Assembly (NCBI RefSeq): GCF_022603395.1 | Contig: NZ_JAIBKA010000012.1 | Location: forward strand, 1-64,000 | Reading direction: 5' to 3' | DNA from: Desulfoferrobacter suflitae | Lineage (GTDB): Bacteria; Desulfobacterota; Syntrophobacteria; Syntrophobacterales; Syntrophobacteraceae | DNA: 64,000 nt | Shown here: piece by piece, positions 17,624 to 25,896 of the stretch | Layout: every line of letters starts with the position of its first letter | How positions within the stretch are numbered: the first letter of the stretch is position 1 | Notes under the pieces: generated by a model | The model's database searches: none | What the model was told of the DNA's origin: nothing | What the model saw: only the letters and a program-made list of their open reading frames with translations | Made by a program: the position numbers and the translations under genes

Positions 17624-18738
17624 TTGCTGCCTCCTTTATCAACGCGAACGGCTGAGCCGTCTTTAAGTTTTTCATGCCCCGCCACGATGACCTGCTCCCC
17701 AGGATCGATGCCTTTCAGGATCTGCACTCTGCCGCCGGCCTCAATGCCGGTTTCGATTTTGCGCAAAACAGCCTTGCCGTCCTGAACCACGAACGCGATG
17801 CGGCTCTCATTGGGAGAAATCCTTACCGCTTCAACGGGAACCACCAACGCTTGCCGGACTTCCTCGAGCACCACTTGCGTTCGGGCGAACATGCCCGGAA
17901 TCAAATCGATGGGATCCTGGATAGAAACCTCCACAGTACGGGTGCGCATACGGGTATCCAGCTCCGGGTAAACCCTGCTGATCTCCCCTCTGAAACGCTT
18001 TTTCGGATAGGCGTCCAGCTCCACCCGTACCGGCATTTTTTCCCGCACCACCGTCGATTGCCCCTCCGGCACCGCCAGCTGCACAGCCAGGCTGCGCGGA
18101 TCGTAGATTTCAATCAGAGTGGCCCGCGGCGTCACGTAATCCCCATCGGCGACTAAGACTTTGGAGACCACGCCGGCCCAGGGAGAGGTGATGGAATAGT
18201 CTTCGGCGCTCTCTTTGGCCTTGGCGAACTGGGCCCGGGCGTTTTCGTATTTTGATCTGGCGGTATCCAGTTGAGCCCCGGGGATCGCCCCGTTGTCCAC
18301 CAGCTGTTTGACCCGCGACAGCTCTTGCGACTGCTCACTCAACGCCTGCTGCGCCGCCGCCAGCAGGGCCTCTGCGCCCCGGCTGCGGCCGATCACCACA
18401 ACCTGCTGGCCGGGCTCCACCCGGTCTCCTTCCCGTACTCGACAGTTTTGCACGGGTCCTTCTACCGGGGCGGCAAGACGCGCGATCTTGGTGGCCGTAA
18501 CCGAGCCGGTGAGCTCCAGAGTGCGAGATATGGCTTCCGGCTGCGCCGGCTGCGCCACGACCCGCGGAAGGTCTTTGGGCGGCTGTCCGGCAGTGTTGTC
18601 TGGTGCCGCGGCCATGGACCCATTAGCCGGTTTTTCCGACTGGTCCGCCGCAGTGGCAGGGTTGTAGAAATATATCCCAATGCATCCAATCGCTATTAAA
18701 AGAACCAGCAACATTATGGGGAGAAGCCATTTTTTCAC
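17620..18738 (-). CDS. RND efflux periplasmic adaptor (membrane fusion protein)
   Basis: A 372-residue HlyD/AcrA-type adaptor. An N-terminal membrane anchor (LLPIMLLVLLIAIGCIGIYF) is followed by a lipoyl-like half (AAPVEGPVQNCRVREGDRVEPGQQVVVIG), a helical hairpin with a coiled-coil pattern (ALSEQSQELSRVKQLVDNG), the second lipoyl half (TSPWAGVVSKVLVADGDYV) and beta-barrel/membrane-proximal domains (GMFARTQVVLEEVRQALVVP). It bridges the RND pump and the outer-membrane channel. Start and stop overlap its neighbours by four bases on both sides. Confidence 0.93.
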   Translation of the reverse strand: MKKWLLPIMLLVLLIAIGCIGIYFYNPATAADQSEKPANGSMAAAPDNTAGQPPKDLPRVVAQPAQPEAISRTLELTGSVTATKIARLAAPVEGPVQNCRVREGDRVEPGQQVVVIGRSRGAEALLAAAQQALSEQSQELSRVKQLVDNGAIPGAQLDTARSKYENARAQFAKAKESAEDYSITSPWAGVVSKVLVADGDYVTPRATLIEIYDPRSLAVQLAVPEGQSTVVREKMPVRVELDAYPKKRFRGEISRVYPELDTRMRTRTVEVSIQDPIDLIPGMFARTQVVLEEVRQALVVPVEAVRISPNESRIAFVVQDGKAVLRKIETGIEAGGRVQILKGIDPGEQVIVAGHEKLKDGSAVRVDKGGSK

Positions 18739-20120
18739 GAGAGTTTTCCTCCTGTAGCCAGCTTAAGTCGGGCAATGGCGCTGCGGAAATCCGCCAGTGC
18801 CCGATAGTAGCTGGTTTCCGACTGCAGCAGAGCCGACTGTGCATCCAATACGTCGACGATCGCCCCCATGCCGAGATCGTATTTCATCCGTTCGATCCGC
18901 AGGCTCTCTTTAGCCTGTTCGATGGCCTTTTCCACCGCCTTCACGCGTTCGCGGTTGGATCGCACGTCCAACAGCGCCGTCTCGACTTCCTGGCGAATCT
19001 GCAGCTCAAGCCTGCGCAGCCGCTCCTGGGCGGCCGCAAGCGCGGCCTTTTCTTCGTTGACTTTGGCCACAACGCGGCCGCCTTCAAACAACGGGATGCT
19101 CATTCCCAGCCCTACGGCGCCCGCGTCTTCTGCGTCACCCTTGAAATCGGCGCGCAAACCGTATGCTCCCAGCACCGATACGGTCGGCCAATGACCTGCC
19201 CTGGCGATGTCGACCCGTCGGGCCTGCGCCTCCAGCCTGGATTTAGCCGCCTGATAATCGGGCCGGTCCTGCAGGGCGGCGGCAAGCAACCGGTCGGCGT
19301 CATAATCCACCGGCTCGAACTGGAGCTTACCCTCGAAGGAAAGTCTCTCCGAGCGATAATCCAGCCCCAGCAGATTGGCCAACACCCGTTTCTGGATGGC
19401 CAGGACGTTCTCTTCCCGCACCAAGCTCTGTTTGAGGTCGGCTTGCCGCACCTCGGTGCGGAGCAAATCGACCTTGGCGGCCTTTTGCACAGCTAAAAGC
19501 TCGGCCACCTGTTTGTGATTTTCTTCCATGGCCTGCATGGAAAATTCGATGGAGCGCAGCACCTTGCGCTGCCCTAGGATGGCGTAAAAGGTGCTGGAAA
19601 CATTGAAGATCAGCTCGTCTCGGGTGCGCGTCAGGTTGCCTTCCTGCGCCTGGCGCAGTAGCTCCGCGGCGCGAATCTCGTTGGTGATGCGCCCGCCGGT
19701 AAAGATTGGCAGTCTCAACACCAAATCCTGGCGCACAATCTGATCGTCGAAATCACCCGGCTCGCCGTTGTACCGAGTCGGAATCAACCTCTGATTGTCG
19801 AGATATTGCGCTACATTTGCCTCCACACCCAGGCTGGGCCAGCGAGAAGCTTGCGCCTGCTTGACGCGGGCGACCGAGGCGGCCACATCCCAGTCGCTTG
19901 CGGCCAGTTCGGGATTGTTCTGCAATGCCGTTTCTATACAGCGATCCAGGGTCATTTCCCCGCTCAGCTCCAGCGGTTGAGTATGCTTGGGGGAAGGAAC
20001 CGGAATTTCTTCCTGGAGAAACCGAAGATCCTCAACCGGCACGCCGGAATTGGTTGGGTGAACCAGCGCGCAGCCGCCGGTGTAAAGAAGTGTAAACAGG
20101 GTCAACATGATCAGCTTCAT
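18735..20120 (-). CDS. TolC-family outer-membrane efflux lipoprotein
   Basis: A 461-residue OEP-family channel. The signal peptide ends at a lipobox-like YTGGC. Two long helical repeats typical of TolC follow (LDRCIETALQNNPELAASDWDVAASVARVKQAQASRWPSLGVEA and KSRLEAQARRVDIARAGHWPTVSVLGAYG). It is the first gene of the tripartite efflux operon. The start is ATG 20120. Confidence 0.92.
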   Translation of the reverse strand: MKLIMLTLFTLLYTGGCALVHPTNSGVPVEDLRFLQEEIPVPSPKHTQPLELSGEMTLDRCIETALQNNPELAASDWDVAASVARVKQAQASRWPSLGVEANVAQYLDNQRLIPTRYNGEPGDFDDQIVRQDLVLRLPIFTGGRITNEIRAAELLRQAQEGNLTRTRDELIFNVSSTFYAILGQRKVLRSIEFSMQAMEENHKQVAELLAVQKAAKVDLLRTEVRQADLKQSLVREENVLAIQKRVLANLLGLDYRSERLSFEGKLQFEPVDYDADRLLAAALQDRPDYQAAKSRLEAQARRVDIARAGHWPTVSVLGAYGLRADFKGDAEDAGAVGLGMSIPLFEGGRVVAKVNEEKAALAAAQERLRRLELQIRQEVETALLDVRSNRERVKAVEKAIEQAKESLRIERMKYDLGMGAIVDVLDAQSALLQSETSYYRALADFRSAIARLKLATGGKLS

Positions 20121-20143
20121 CGGTTAGGTCCTCAAGTTCTCTT

Positions 20144-21640
20144 TCAGCTGTCGAAGTGGGATTCGGCAACGCAGATGGTGAGCACCCTGCCGGTATGCAG
20201 GGTTTCTTCAGGTTTCAGTGTATTGTGAGTCAATATCTTGTTCAGACTGGTTTCAAAGCGCCTGGCGATGGACCAGAGTGTGTCTCCGGCGCGCACTTTG
20301 TAGGATGCGAGTCGGCAACGGTCCGCTGAAGCAGGGTTTGATACTGACCTCTGCTTGCGGGCAGAAGCAGCTACTGCTCTTTTGCTCAGCAAATTAGCAA
20401 AAGACTTGCGGCTCGCCACGTTCTGAGAGCCGCTCAGGGGGATGCGGATGGTTTTTCCTGCGACGAGAGGGTCCGCCAAACGCATGCGATTGAAGGCGGC
20501 CAAAAGCGAAGCTCTGCTGCCGAACTGCTTTGCCAAACCATATAATGTATCGCCGCGTTTGACCTTGTATGGAACGGCTGCGAAGGCTCCGGGCGTAAGC
20601 GACAGGTTGGAAAGCCTGGCCGCCGCCAGCTTTCGTTTTGCAGCCGGCACACACAGCGCGTAGCGTTTTTGGCCGGGCGGCGTCGCCCCGTTGCAGATCT
20701 CAGGGTTGTGAGTCTCAAGCTCTGCCACCTCGATGTCCACCTGTTCGCTCAGCCAGGCGAGGCTGATGCCACCCGGCACGTTAATGGTTGCGCAGGCTGC
20801 GGTGCACTCCTCGGGGTCAAACCGAAACCCGAAACGTTCAGGCTGGTTGATAATCCGAATGGCGGCAAGGACTTTGGGCACATAGTCGCGGGTTTCCTTC
20901 GGCAGGGAGCCGTTTTCGGCAAGCTCCCAAAAGGTTTCGAAGCCGGTTGCCTCCAGAGCGTCCTGTACCCTTTTTTCACCGGCATTATAAGCAGCGAGAG
21001 CCAGAGGCCACGATTGGAAGGTGTCGTAGAGAAATGACAGGTATTCCGCCGCGGCCCGTGCCGCCTTAAAGGGATGCCGCCTCTCGTCGATCCACCTGTT
21101 CTGGCGTAAGCCAAAGCGCTTGCCCGTTGCCGAGATGAACTGCCACATCCCCACCGCATTGGCGGGGGATTTGGCCGTTGGCGAAAAACCGCTTTCCACC
21201 AACGCAACATAAACCAGATCCGGGGGCAGCCCCTGCTGCTGAAAAATTTCGCGCGCCTGTTTGACATAAGGTCGTGCTCGGTCGAGACAGGCTTGAAAAG
21301 ACTTCGGAGTTTCCTCCACATGGTGGGCAACCCACTCATCGATTGCTGCATGATTGGGAATGATGAGCTGGGATTTGGTGGCGGAAGTCTCTTGCTGGGA
21401 AGCATCGAGGTGCATTTTGGGAACTCCGGTTGTGGGGGCTTCAAAGGGGTGCAGGGACGCTGCAGGCTGGCTCACGGTTGCCGCTTGCTGGAGGGGAAGG
21501 GTGCTGCAGCCAACCAGCAGCGTGACCGTGCACCCCCAAAACGGCAGTTTGAGAAAGCTGGGAGGTATCTTGGCTTGTAGTTTCCCGATGCGGTTCAATC
21601 TCGACCATAGTAACTCCACAAGAAAAATTACGTCCGCCAT
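20144..21640 (-). CDS. mltD: membrane-bound lytic transglycosylase D-like, two LysM domains
   Basis: A 498-residue cell-wall hydrolase. A hydrophobic N-terminus with lipobox LLVGC is followed by an SLT domain containing the catalytic Glu in VYVALVESGFSPTAKSPANAVGMWQFI and the motif LALAAYNAGEKRV. Two C-terminal LysM domains bind peptidoglycan: YKVKRGDTLYGLAKQFGS (about residues 355-400) and YKVRAGDTLWSIARRFETS (about 445-490). It cleaves peptidoglycan glycan strands to 1,6-anhydromuropeptides. It lies upstream of the efflux operon with a 23-bp gap and could share its promoter. Confidence 0.92.
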   Translation of the reverse strand: MADVIFLVELLWSRLNRIGKLQAKIPPSFLKLPFWGCTVTLLVGCSTLPLQQAATVSQPAASLHPFEAPTTGVPKMHLDASQQETSATKSQLIIPNHAAIDEWVAHHVEETPKSFQACLDRARPYVKQAREIFQQQGLPPDLVYVALVESGFSPTAKSPANAVGMWQFISATGKRFGLRQNRWIDERRHPFKAARAAAEYLSFLYDTFQSWPLALAAYNAGEKRVQDALEATGFETFWELAENGSLPKETRDYVPKVLAAIRIINQPERFGFRFDPEECTAACATINVPGGISLAWLSEQVDIEVAELETHNPEICNGATPPGQKRYALCVPAAKRKLAAARLSNLSLTPGAFAAVPYKVKRGDTLYGLAKQFGSRASLLAAFNRMRLADPLVAGKTIRIPLSGSQNVASRKSFANLLSKRAVAASARKQRSVSNPASADRCRLASYKVRAGDTLWSIARRFETSLNKILTHNTLKPEETLHTGRVLTICVAESHFDS

Positions 21641-21693
21641 GAATCGACTTTTTCCCCTCCCGAGTTAGTTTTTTGCTCCCGCCTCATCCGATT

Positions 21694-22044
21694 TCAGCCG
21701 GGATTTTTTTGTAAAAGACCCTCATATCGTGGTTTGATATGATGTCGGCGTTTCCAGGCTGTGTTGATTTCCTTCTTGAGCCATTCGAGAATCCTGTCAG
21801 CTTGGAATTCATCGTCGAGGTTGCTGATAAAAATGGTGCGTGACTGGATCTCAATTACCTTGCCGGCTGTCTTTAGTCGCAAAGAGGGAGGATCCCTGGT
21901 GTACTCCAGGCCGCCCAAAATCGCGTTGACATACGGCAGCGCCTCGCCGACGTCCTCATTGAGGCTCACAATACATGTAAGAATTCTCTCCTGAGGCTCA
22001 CCGCGGCTCTCAACGATTTCTTTTCCATAACTTGTGAGAAGCAT
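21694..22044 (-). CDS. uncharacterised protein, resembles N-terminus of Fe-S cluster domain proteins
   Basis: A 116-residue protein starting LLTSYGKEIVESRGEPQERILTCIVSLNEDVGEALPYVNAILGGLEY and containing SRTIFISNLDDEFQADRILEWLKKEIN. From memory this matches the N-terminal part of anaerobe proteins that continue into a [4Fe-4S] domain (CxECGxPTC). Here the frame ends after KNPG, and no Cys cluster follows, so the protein is either a short stand-alone form or C-terminally truncated. Function unknown. Confidence 0.65.
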   Translation of the reverse strand: MLLTSYGKEIVESRGEPQERILTCIVSLNEDVGEALPYVNAILGGLEYTRDPPSLRLKTAGKVIEIQSRTIFISNLDDEFQADRILEWLKKEINTAWKRRHHIKPRYEGLLQKNPG

Positions 22045-22129
22045 GAGAAGTCGCCTCTCGCCGTTGTGGCACAGTGTGCAGACCGTGCCACAACATGCAA
22101 AGGGAAGCGCGGACTTTCGCCGAGGCGTA

Positions 22130-22591
22130 CTAGCGTCGCCGCCATCCGCTCCAGACGGGAAAGCCGCTGTCGTCCCGCAGTTTGAGCACCTTGTCGCCTT
22201 TCACAACCTCGGCGGCAATGATGGCCGGTTCTCCTTCAAACGTGATTCTGGAGCCCTTCACCGCGATTTTGTCGTCGGGGGCGATCGGGATATCCTGGTT
22301 TTCGATGAACCAGCCCGGACCGAGATGGACCGAGATGGTTTCCTTCTCTGTTTTCAGCAGCAGATGCACGCCGTAGGACGACATGCCGCGCATGGATGAC
22401 GTCTCATCCACACTCACCACCTCACCACTGATGGTCTCGACGGTCTTCGGATCGTACATCCGGTTGTACTGGCTGCCGGAACCCCAGCCGCCGCTGCCTC
22501 TCCATTTCATGCCGCGCTGGGCAAAAGAATCCGCGGCCCAGAACAGGCTCAGGAGAGATATGAAGGTCACAACAACTCTCGCTTGTTTCAT
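22130..22591 (-). CDS. small exported protein, unrecognised family
   Basis: A 153-residue protein with a signal peptide (VVVTFISLLSLFWAADSFAQ), a Gly/Trp/Arg-rich segment (KWRGSGGWGSGSQYNRMYDP) and a compact beta-rich domain (VETISGEVVSVDE, GVHLLLKTEKETISVHLGPGWFI, ITFEGEPAIIAAEVVKGDKVLKLRDDSG) that looks OB-fold-like. The start ATG 22591 follows AAGGAAAGG. It is downstream of the Spy-like gene on the same strand and may share its envelope-stress control. Confidence 0.75.
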   Translation of the reverse strand: MKQARVVVTFISLLSLFWAADSFAQRGMKWRGSGGWGSGSQYNRMYDPKTVETISGEVVSVDETSSMRGMSSYGVHLLLKTEKETISVHLGPGWFIENQDIPIAPDDKIAVKGSRITFEGEPAIIAAEVVKGDKVLKLRDDSGFPVWSGWRRR

Positions 22592-22774
22592 GGAATTTTC
22601 CTTTCCTTACTAAAGCGACATGAGGAAACGAGGCGCCATTTATCGCGCAAGCAGTGTGCTGCATCTGAACCCTGTGGCTCCTGCCGCCCCATGTCGCTTG
22701 TTCCCGATTGAGGTGAGCCCTGCCGGCAAGCGCGCAGGGAGGGAGGAGAGAGGTGCTCCCTGCGCGCTCCGATT

Positions 22775-23218
22775 TTACCAGTTGTGCATCTTCCGGCCGG
22801 GTCCACCCCATCCGCCGTGATGAGCCACAGTGGTTCCAAGTTTCTCCTGCTGTTCAGGAGTCAGCAGCTCACGGCATTCCAACTGGTATTGAGTGGTCTT
22901 TTCCTGAATCTGGTTTTGGATGGCCTGAATTTCCTTTTGCTTTGCGCTGATAAGGCTCTGCTCCGGACTGGCCTTTGCCCATAATTCTCTAAGCTCCATA
23001 CGCTTGCTGAACAATTCGTCCCGCAGGGGATTGATCTCATCCTGGAAAACTTCCTGCCTGGCCTGGATCTGAGCCTTCTGCTCCTCGCTCAAATTCAGGC
23101 TGGATGCGATGTCGGAGCTCATGCCAAAGCCCGGCCCCATCCCGCACCCGCCGCGATAGGCCCACGCGTTTGAAGCGGCCAGGATCATAAATACTATGAG
23201 TATGCTCGATTTCTTCAT
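22775..23218 (-). CDS. Spy/CpxP/ZraP-like periplasmic protein
   Basis: A 147-residue protein with a signal peptide (ILIVFMILAASNAWA), a Gly-rich segment (YRGGCGMGPGFGM) and a helical body with two LTxxQ-type motifs, LSEEQKAQI and LTPEQQEKL, the hallmark of Spy/CpxP/ZraP periplasmic chaperones and metal-stress accessory proteins. The start is ATG 23218 after AGGAGG; the open frame upstream crosses the promoter and is not used. A perfect -24/-12 promoter lies 58 bp upstream of the start. Confidence 0.85.
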   Translation of the reverse strand: MKKSSILIVFMILAASNAWAYRGGCGMGPGFGMSSDIASSLNLSEEQKAQIQARQEVFQDEINPLRDELFSKRMELRELWAKASPEQSLISAKQKEIQAIQNQIQEKTTQYQLECRELLTPEQQEKLGTTVAHHGGWGGPGRKMHNW

Positions 23219-23275
23219 GGTTGTGCCTCCTGTTTCAATGAGATATTGTTGATTTGCGCGTCGTCCCGTGTTTAT

Positions 23276-23291
23276 GGCAACTGTCATGCCA
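23276..23291 (-). promoter_or_regulatory. sigma-54 (-24/-12) promoter of the Spy-like gene
   Basis: Read on the minus strand the site is TGGCATGACAGTTGCC, matching TGGCACG-N4-TTGC with correct GG-to-GC spacing. It faces the gene starting at 23218. A sigma-54 activator of the NtrC type is encoded at 25897. Confidence 0.8.
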
Positions 23292-23589
23292 GATGCCAAA
23301 AACCGTGGTTCAAAGAGAGCAAGCCGTTGAAAATACTATCTTTTGATAACTTCCTTGGTTTTGCCCGGGTGCGTTCGCTCCTCACGGGGCGGCAATAAAT
23401 GTCGCGTTGCTGACGCCCACTATTTGGATAAAATGTCATAGATTCAGTGTCTTATAAATTCGACAAAGGAGAGAGCGGCATTGTCCGAGCTCGACATTTG
23501 TGTCGAAGGGCAACGCCGGCGTCTCCCCTTGTCGATGCCTAAGCCTGTGGATTTTCTACTTGCATGATTGGATGGTGCGCAGGTTGATC

Positions 23590-23605
23590 TGGTATAAACA
23601 TTGCT
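23590..23605 (+). promoter_or_regulatory. sigma-54 (-24/-12) promoter of the second Spy-like gene
   Basis: The site TGGTATAAACATTGCT has GG and GC elements in the same spacing as the divergent site at 23276-23291 and lies 36 bp before the start of the plus-strand Spy-like gene and the kinase/regulator genes, suggesting autoregulation of the two-component system. Confidence 0.7.
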
Positions 23606-23640
23606 TTAAGATTCCATTGCGACCAGATGAGGTGGAATCG

Positions 23641-24087
23641 ATGAAGAGAGTAAGCATTATTGTGAGCATAACGCTTGGCTTACTGTTTTTGCCATGGGCG
23701 GCCGGCGCGCAGCCAAGGCATCAATGGCTGGGAATGTCTTCCTACATGCTTTCCGGCGGTGTTTCTCTGGAAAGGCTTGACCTCAGCAGTGAACAGCTGG
23801 CACTTGCCCATAAATTTGGGCAAGCCTATGATGAGCAAATAGCCATCCTCCAGGGCAAGCTGATGAGTAAACGGCTCGAGCTGCAATCGGTGTTTAGAAA
23901 TCCTCAGGCAGACGCGGGTGTCATCCGCGCCAAAGCCCGAGAAGTCTTCGATCTCGAAAAGCAGTGCCTGAACCTCGCTATCGATTATCAGATTCAAATC
24001 AGGGGGATTCTCACCGCTGAGCAGCTGCGCAACTGGTGTACTCCAAACGAATGGTGCCTGCCACATAAGTGGAGAAAGCAGGAATGA
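23641..24087 (+). CDS. second Spy/CpxP-like periplasmic protein
   Basis: A 148-residue protein with signal peptide (IVSITLGLLFLPWAAGAQP) and a helical body with the Spy-type motifs LSSEQLALA and LTAEQLRNW. The C-terminus has two Cys (WCTPNEWCLPHKW). The start is ATG 23641 after GAGGTGG; the longer open frame would include the sigma-54 promoter. The stop overlaps the start of the histidine kinase gene, so sensor accessory protein and kinase are translationally coupled, as in ZraP-ZraSR-like arrangements. Confidence 0.82.
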   Translation: MKRVSIIVSITLGLLFLPWAAGAQPRHQWLGMSSYMLSGGVSLERLDLSSEQLALAHKFGQAYDEQIAILQGKLMSKRLELQSVFRNPQADAGVIRAKAREVFDLEKQCLNLAIDYQIQIRGILTAEQLRNWCTPNEWCLPHKWRKQE

Positions 24088-25895
24088 ATATTAAACCGAT
24101 GGATTTCATGCGGGGCTTCAGTGTTCGAGCCAATCGCCGCTTTCTTCAACCCGTAGCTGTCGCCCTGGTCTTTCTGGTTTTTGGGGTGCTTTTTTTCACC
24201 ATGGCTCAGCTAGACCTCAGGCGCCTGGAGCGCCTTCTCATGGATGCTCTCAAGAAAAAGGCACTCTACGTCGCGGAAGTCGTTGAAAAATCATCGAAAG
24301 AAAAATATCGGCGGCTCATGCGGCAGGGAGACGAGTATCGAGGTCTCTATGCCGGGCTGACCATTGACGAGGAAGGTTTTTATCTGCAGGAAGCAATGGC
24401 CAGGGCGCTGATCGATCTGGCCCGATTCGTCGACTCGCAGGACCTGGCGGGGACTGCCGTGCAACAGAGGCTGCAGGAGCTTGCCGCAGAGGAGAATTTC
24501 CAAGCCATTGTCCTGTTTGATCAAAGGGGGCTGCCGGCTCACCAGAGCAACCCGCTCCCCGCCGATCTTACAGCCCATGCTCGATCGCTCACCGAAGGGG
24601 GAAACGAGGTAGTTATTCACCTCTTCCACGGATTGAACAGAAGAGAATCCATTGGCTACGTCGGCGTTCGTAAGCATGACGGCAGGGGCGCAGTCTTTCT
24701 GGCATTGGATTCCAAAGGCCTTAAATACTGGGCGTGGAGGGTGGCGATCCAGTCGGCCATAGAAGAGCTTCAGTGGGGCAGAGGTGTGGTTTATCTCGCT
24801 GTAGAAGATGCAGGAGGCCGCATTCTTGCGCGTTCGGGGAGCATTCCCGAAGAAAAGGTGGAAGAGTGCCTGCTGGTGGCCGGGGCGGCGAGAGACCCGG
24901 CTAGTCCGGTAGGCCAATGCGTCCGGGTGGGCGATATGAAGTTTCTCGAGTTATCTTACCCTTTCCAGCTTGAAGGAAACGCCGCGGGTACCACCCGAGT
25001 CGGCATTGAAACCCAGGAAACCGACCGGCTGCTGGCGGAGAACCGTCGACACATCTGGCTATGGACCGGATTGATGGTGATGATCGGCCTGCTTGCCATG
25101 GGACTCCTCTATCAGAGCCAGAACCGCCACGTAGCAAAGTTCCAGGCCATGCAGGAGCGATTGCATCAGGCCGAAAGGCTTTCTTCCCTTGGCATGCTCG
25201 GGGCCGGAGTGGCCCATGAAATCCGCAACCCACTTAACTCCATCAGCATGGCGGCCCAGAGAATCCAGAGCGACTATGCTCCCAACGAGCCGGGCAAAAA
25301 AGAAGCCTTTAATCGCATCACCCACATCGTACGTTATGAAATCAAACGGCTCAATGGTATCATTGAAGACTTTCTCGGCCTTTCTCGAAGCAGCCGCATG
25401 GATTTGCGGCCGCAGTCGCTGATCGATCTTCTTGAGAGAATCGTTTTTCTTGCTCGGGAGGAAGCACAGCCAAAAAATATTCAAATACAAAAGCAGTGGT
25501 CCAACCATGTGCCCTTGATTTTCATGGATGCCCGCAAAATGGAGCAGGCAATCCTGAACATTGTGAAAAACGCGATGGAATCCATCGCGGATGAAGGTTG
25601 CGTCTGCGTGGGCGTATCTTGCAAGAAACGAGTGAAGAATTGGGTAATTGTCGAAATAAGAGACACCGGTATGGGTATTCCTGAAGACAGCGAGCAGCGA
25701 ATTTTTGATCCTTTTTATACAACCAAAGACAATGGCGTCGGGCTCGGCCTGGCCATTGCCCGCGAGATCATACTGGCTCACGAGGGAGAGATTCGAGTAA
25801 AGAGCGAGCAGGGCCGAGGAACGGCCGTGCAGGTTCTGCTGCCGGCGGGACGCGAGAAGCGAGAAGCTGGAAGCTGGAAACGAGAAGAGGAGTAA
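24084..25895 (+). CDS. membrane histidine kinase, ZraS/AtoS type
   Basis: A 603-residue sensor kinase. Two membrane helices (VALVFLVFGVLFFTMAQ near residue 30, IWLWTGLMVMIGLLAMGLL near 330) enclose a periplasmic sensor region of about 290 residues. The H-box is MLGAGVAHEIRNPLNS, the N-box AILNIVKNAMESI, and the G-boxes are IRDTGMGIPE and GVGLGLAIAREI. It phosphorylates the downstream NtrC-type regulator. The ATG at 24084 overlaps the preceding stop. The 3' end encodes REKREAGSWKREEE from a simple GAAGCTGGAAGCTGG-like repeat, a low-complexity tail. Confidence 0.92.
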   Translation: MNIKPMDFMRGFSVRANRRFLQPVAVALVFLVFGVLFFTMAQLDLRRLERLLMDALKKKALYVAEVVEKSSKEKYRRLMRQGDEYRGLYAGLTIDEEGFYLQEAMARALIDLARFVDSQDLAGTAVQQRLQELAAEENFQAIVLFDQRGLPAHQSNPLPADLTAHARSLTEGGNEVVIHLFHGLNRRESIGYVGVRKHDGRGAVFLALDSKGLKYWAWRVAIQSAIEELQWGRGVVYLAVEDAGGRILARSGSIPEEKVEECLLVAGAARDPASPVGQCVRVGDMKFLELSYPFQLEGNAAGTTRVGIETQETDRLLAENRRHIWLWTGLMVMIGLLAMGLLYQSQNRHVAKFQAMQERLHQAERLSSLGMLGAGVAHEIRNPLNSISMAAQRIQSDYAPNEPGKKEAFNRITHIVRYEIKRLNGIIEDFLGLSRSSRMDLRPQSLIDLLERIVFLAREEAQPKNIQIQKQWSNHVPLIFMDARKMEQAILNIVKNAMESIADEGCVCVGVSCKKRVKNWVIVEIRDTGMGIPEDSEQRIFDPFYTTKDNGVGLGLAIAREIILAHEGEIRVKSEQGRGTAVQVLLPAGREKREAGSWKREEE

Positions 25896-25896
25896 G

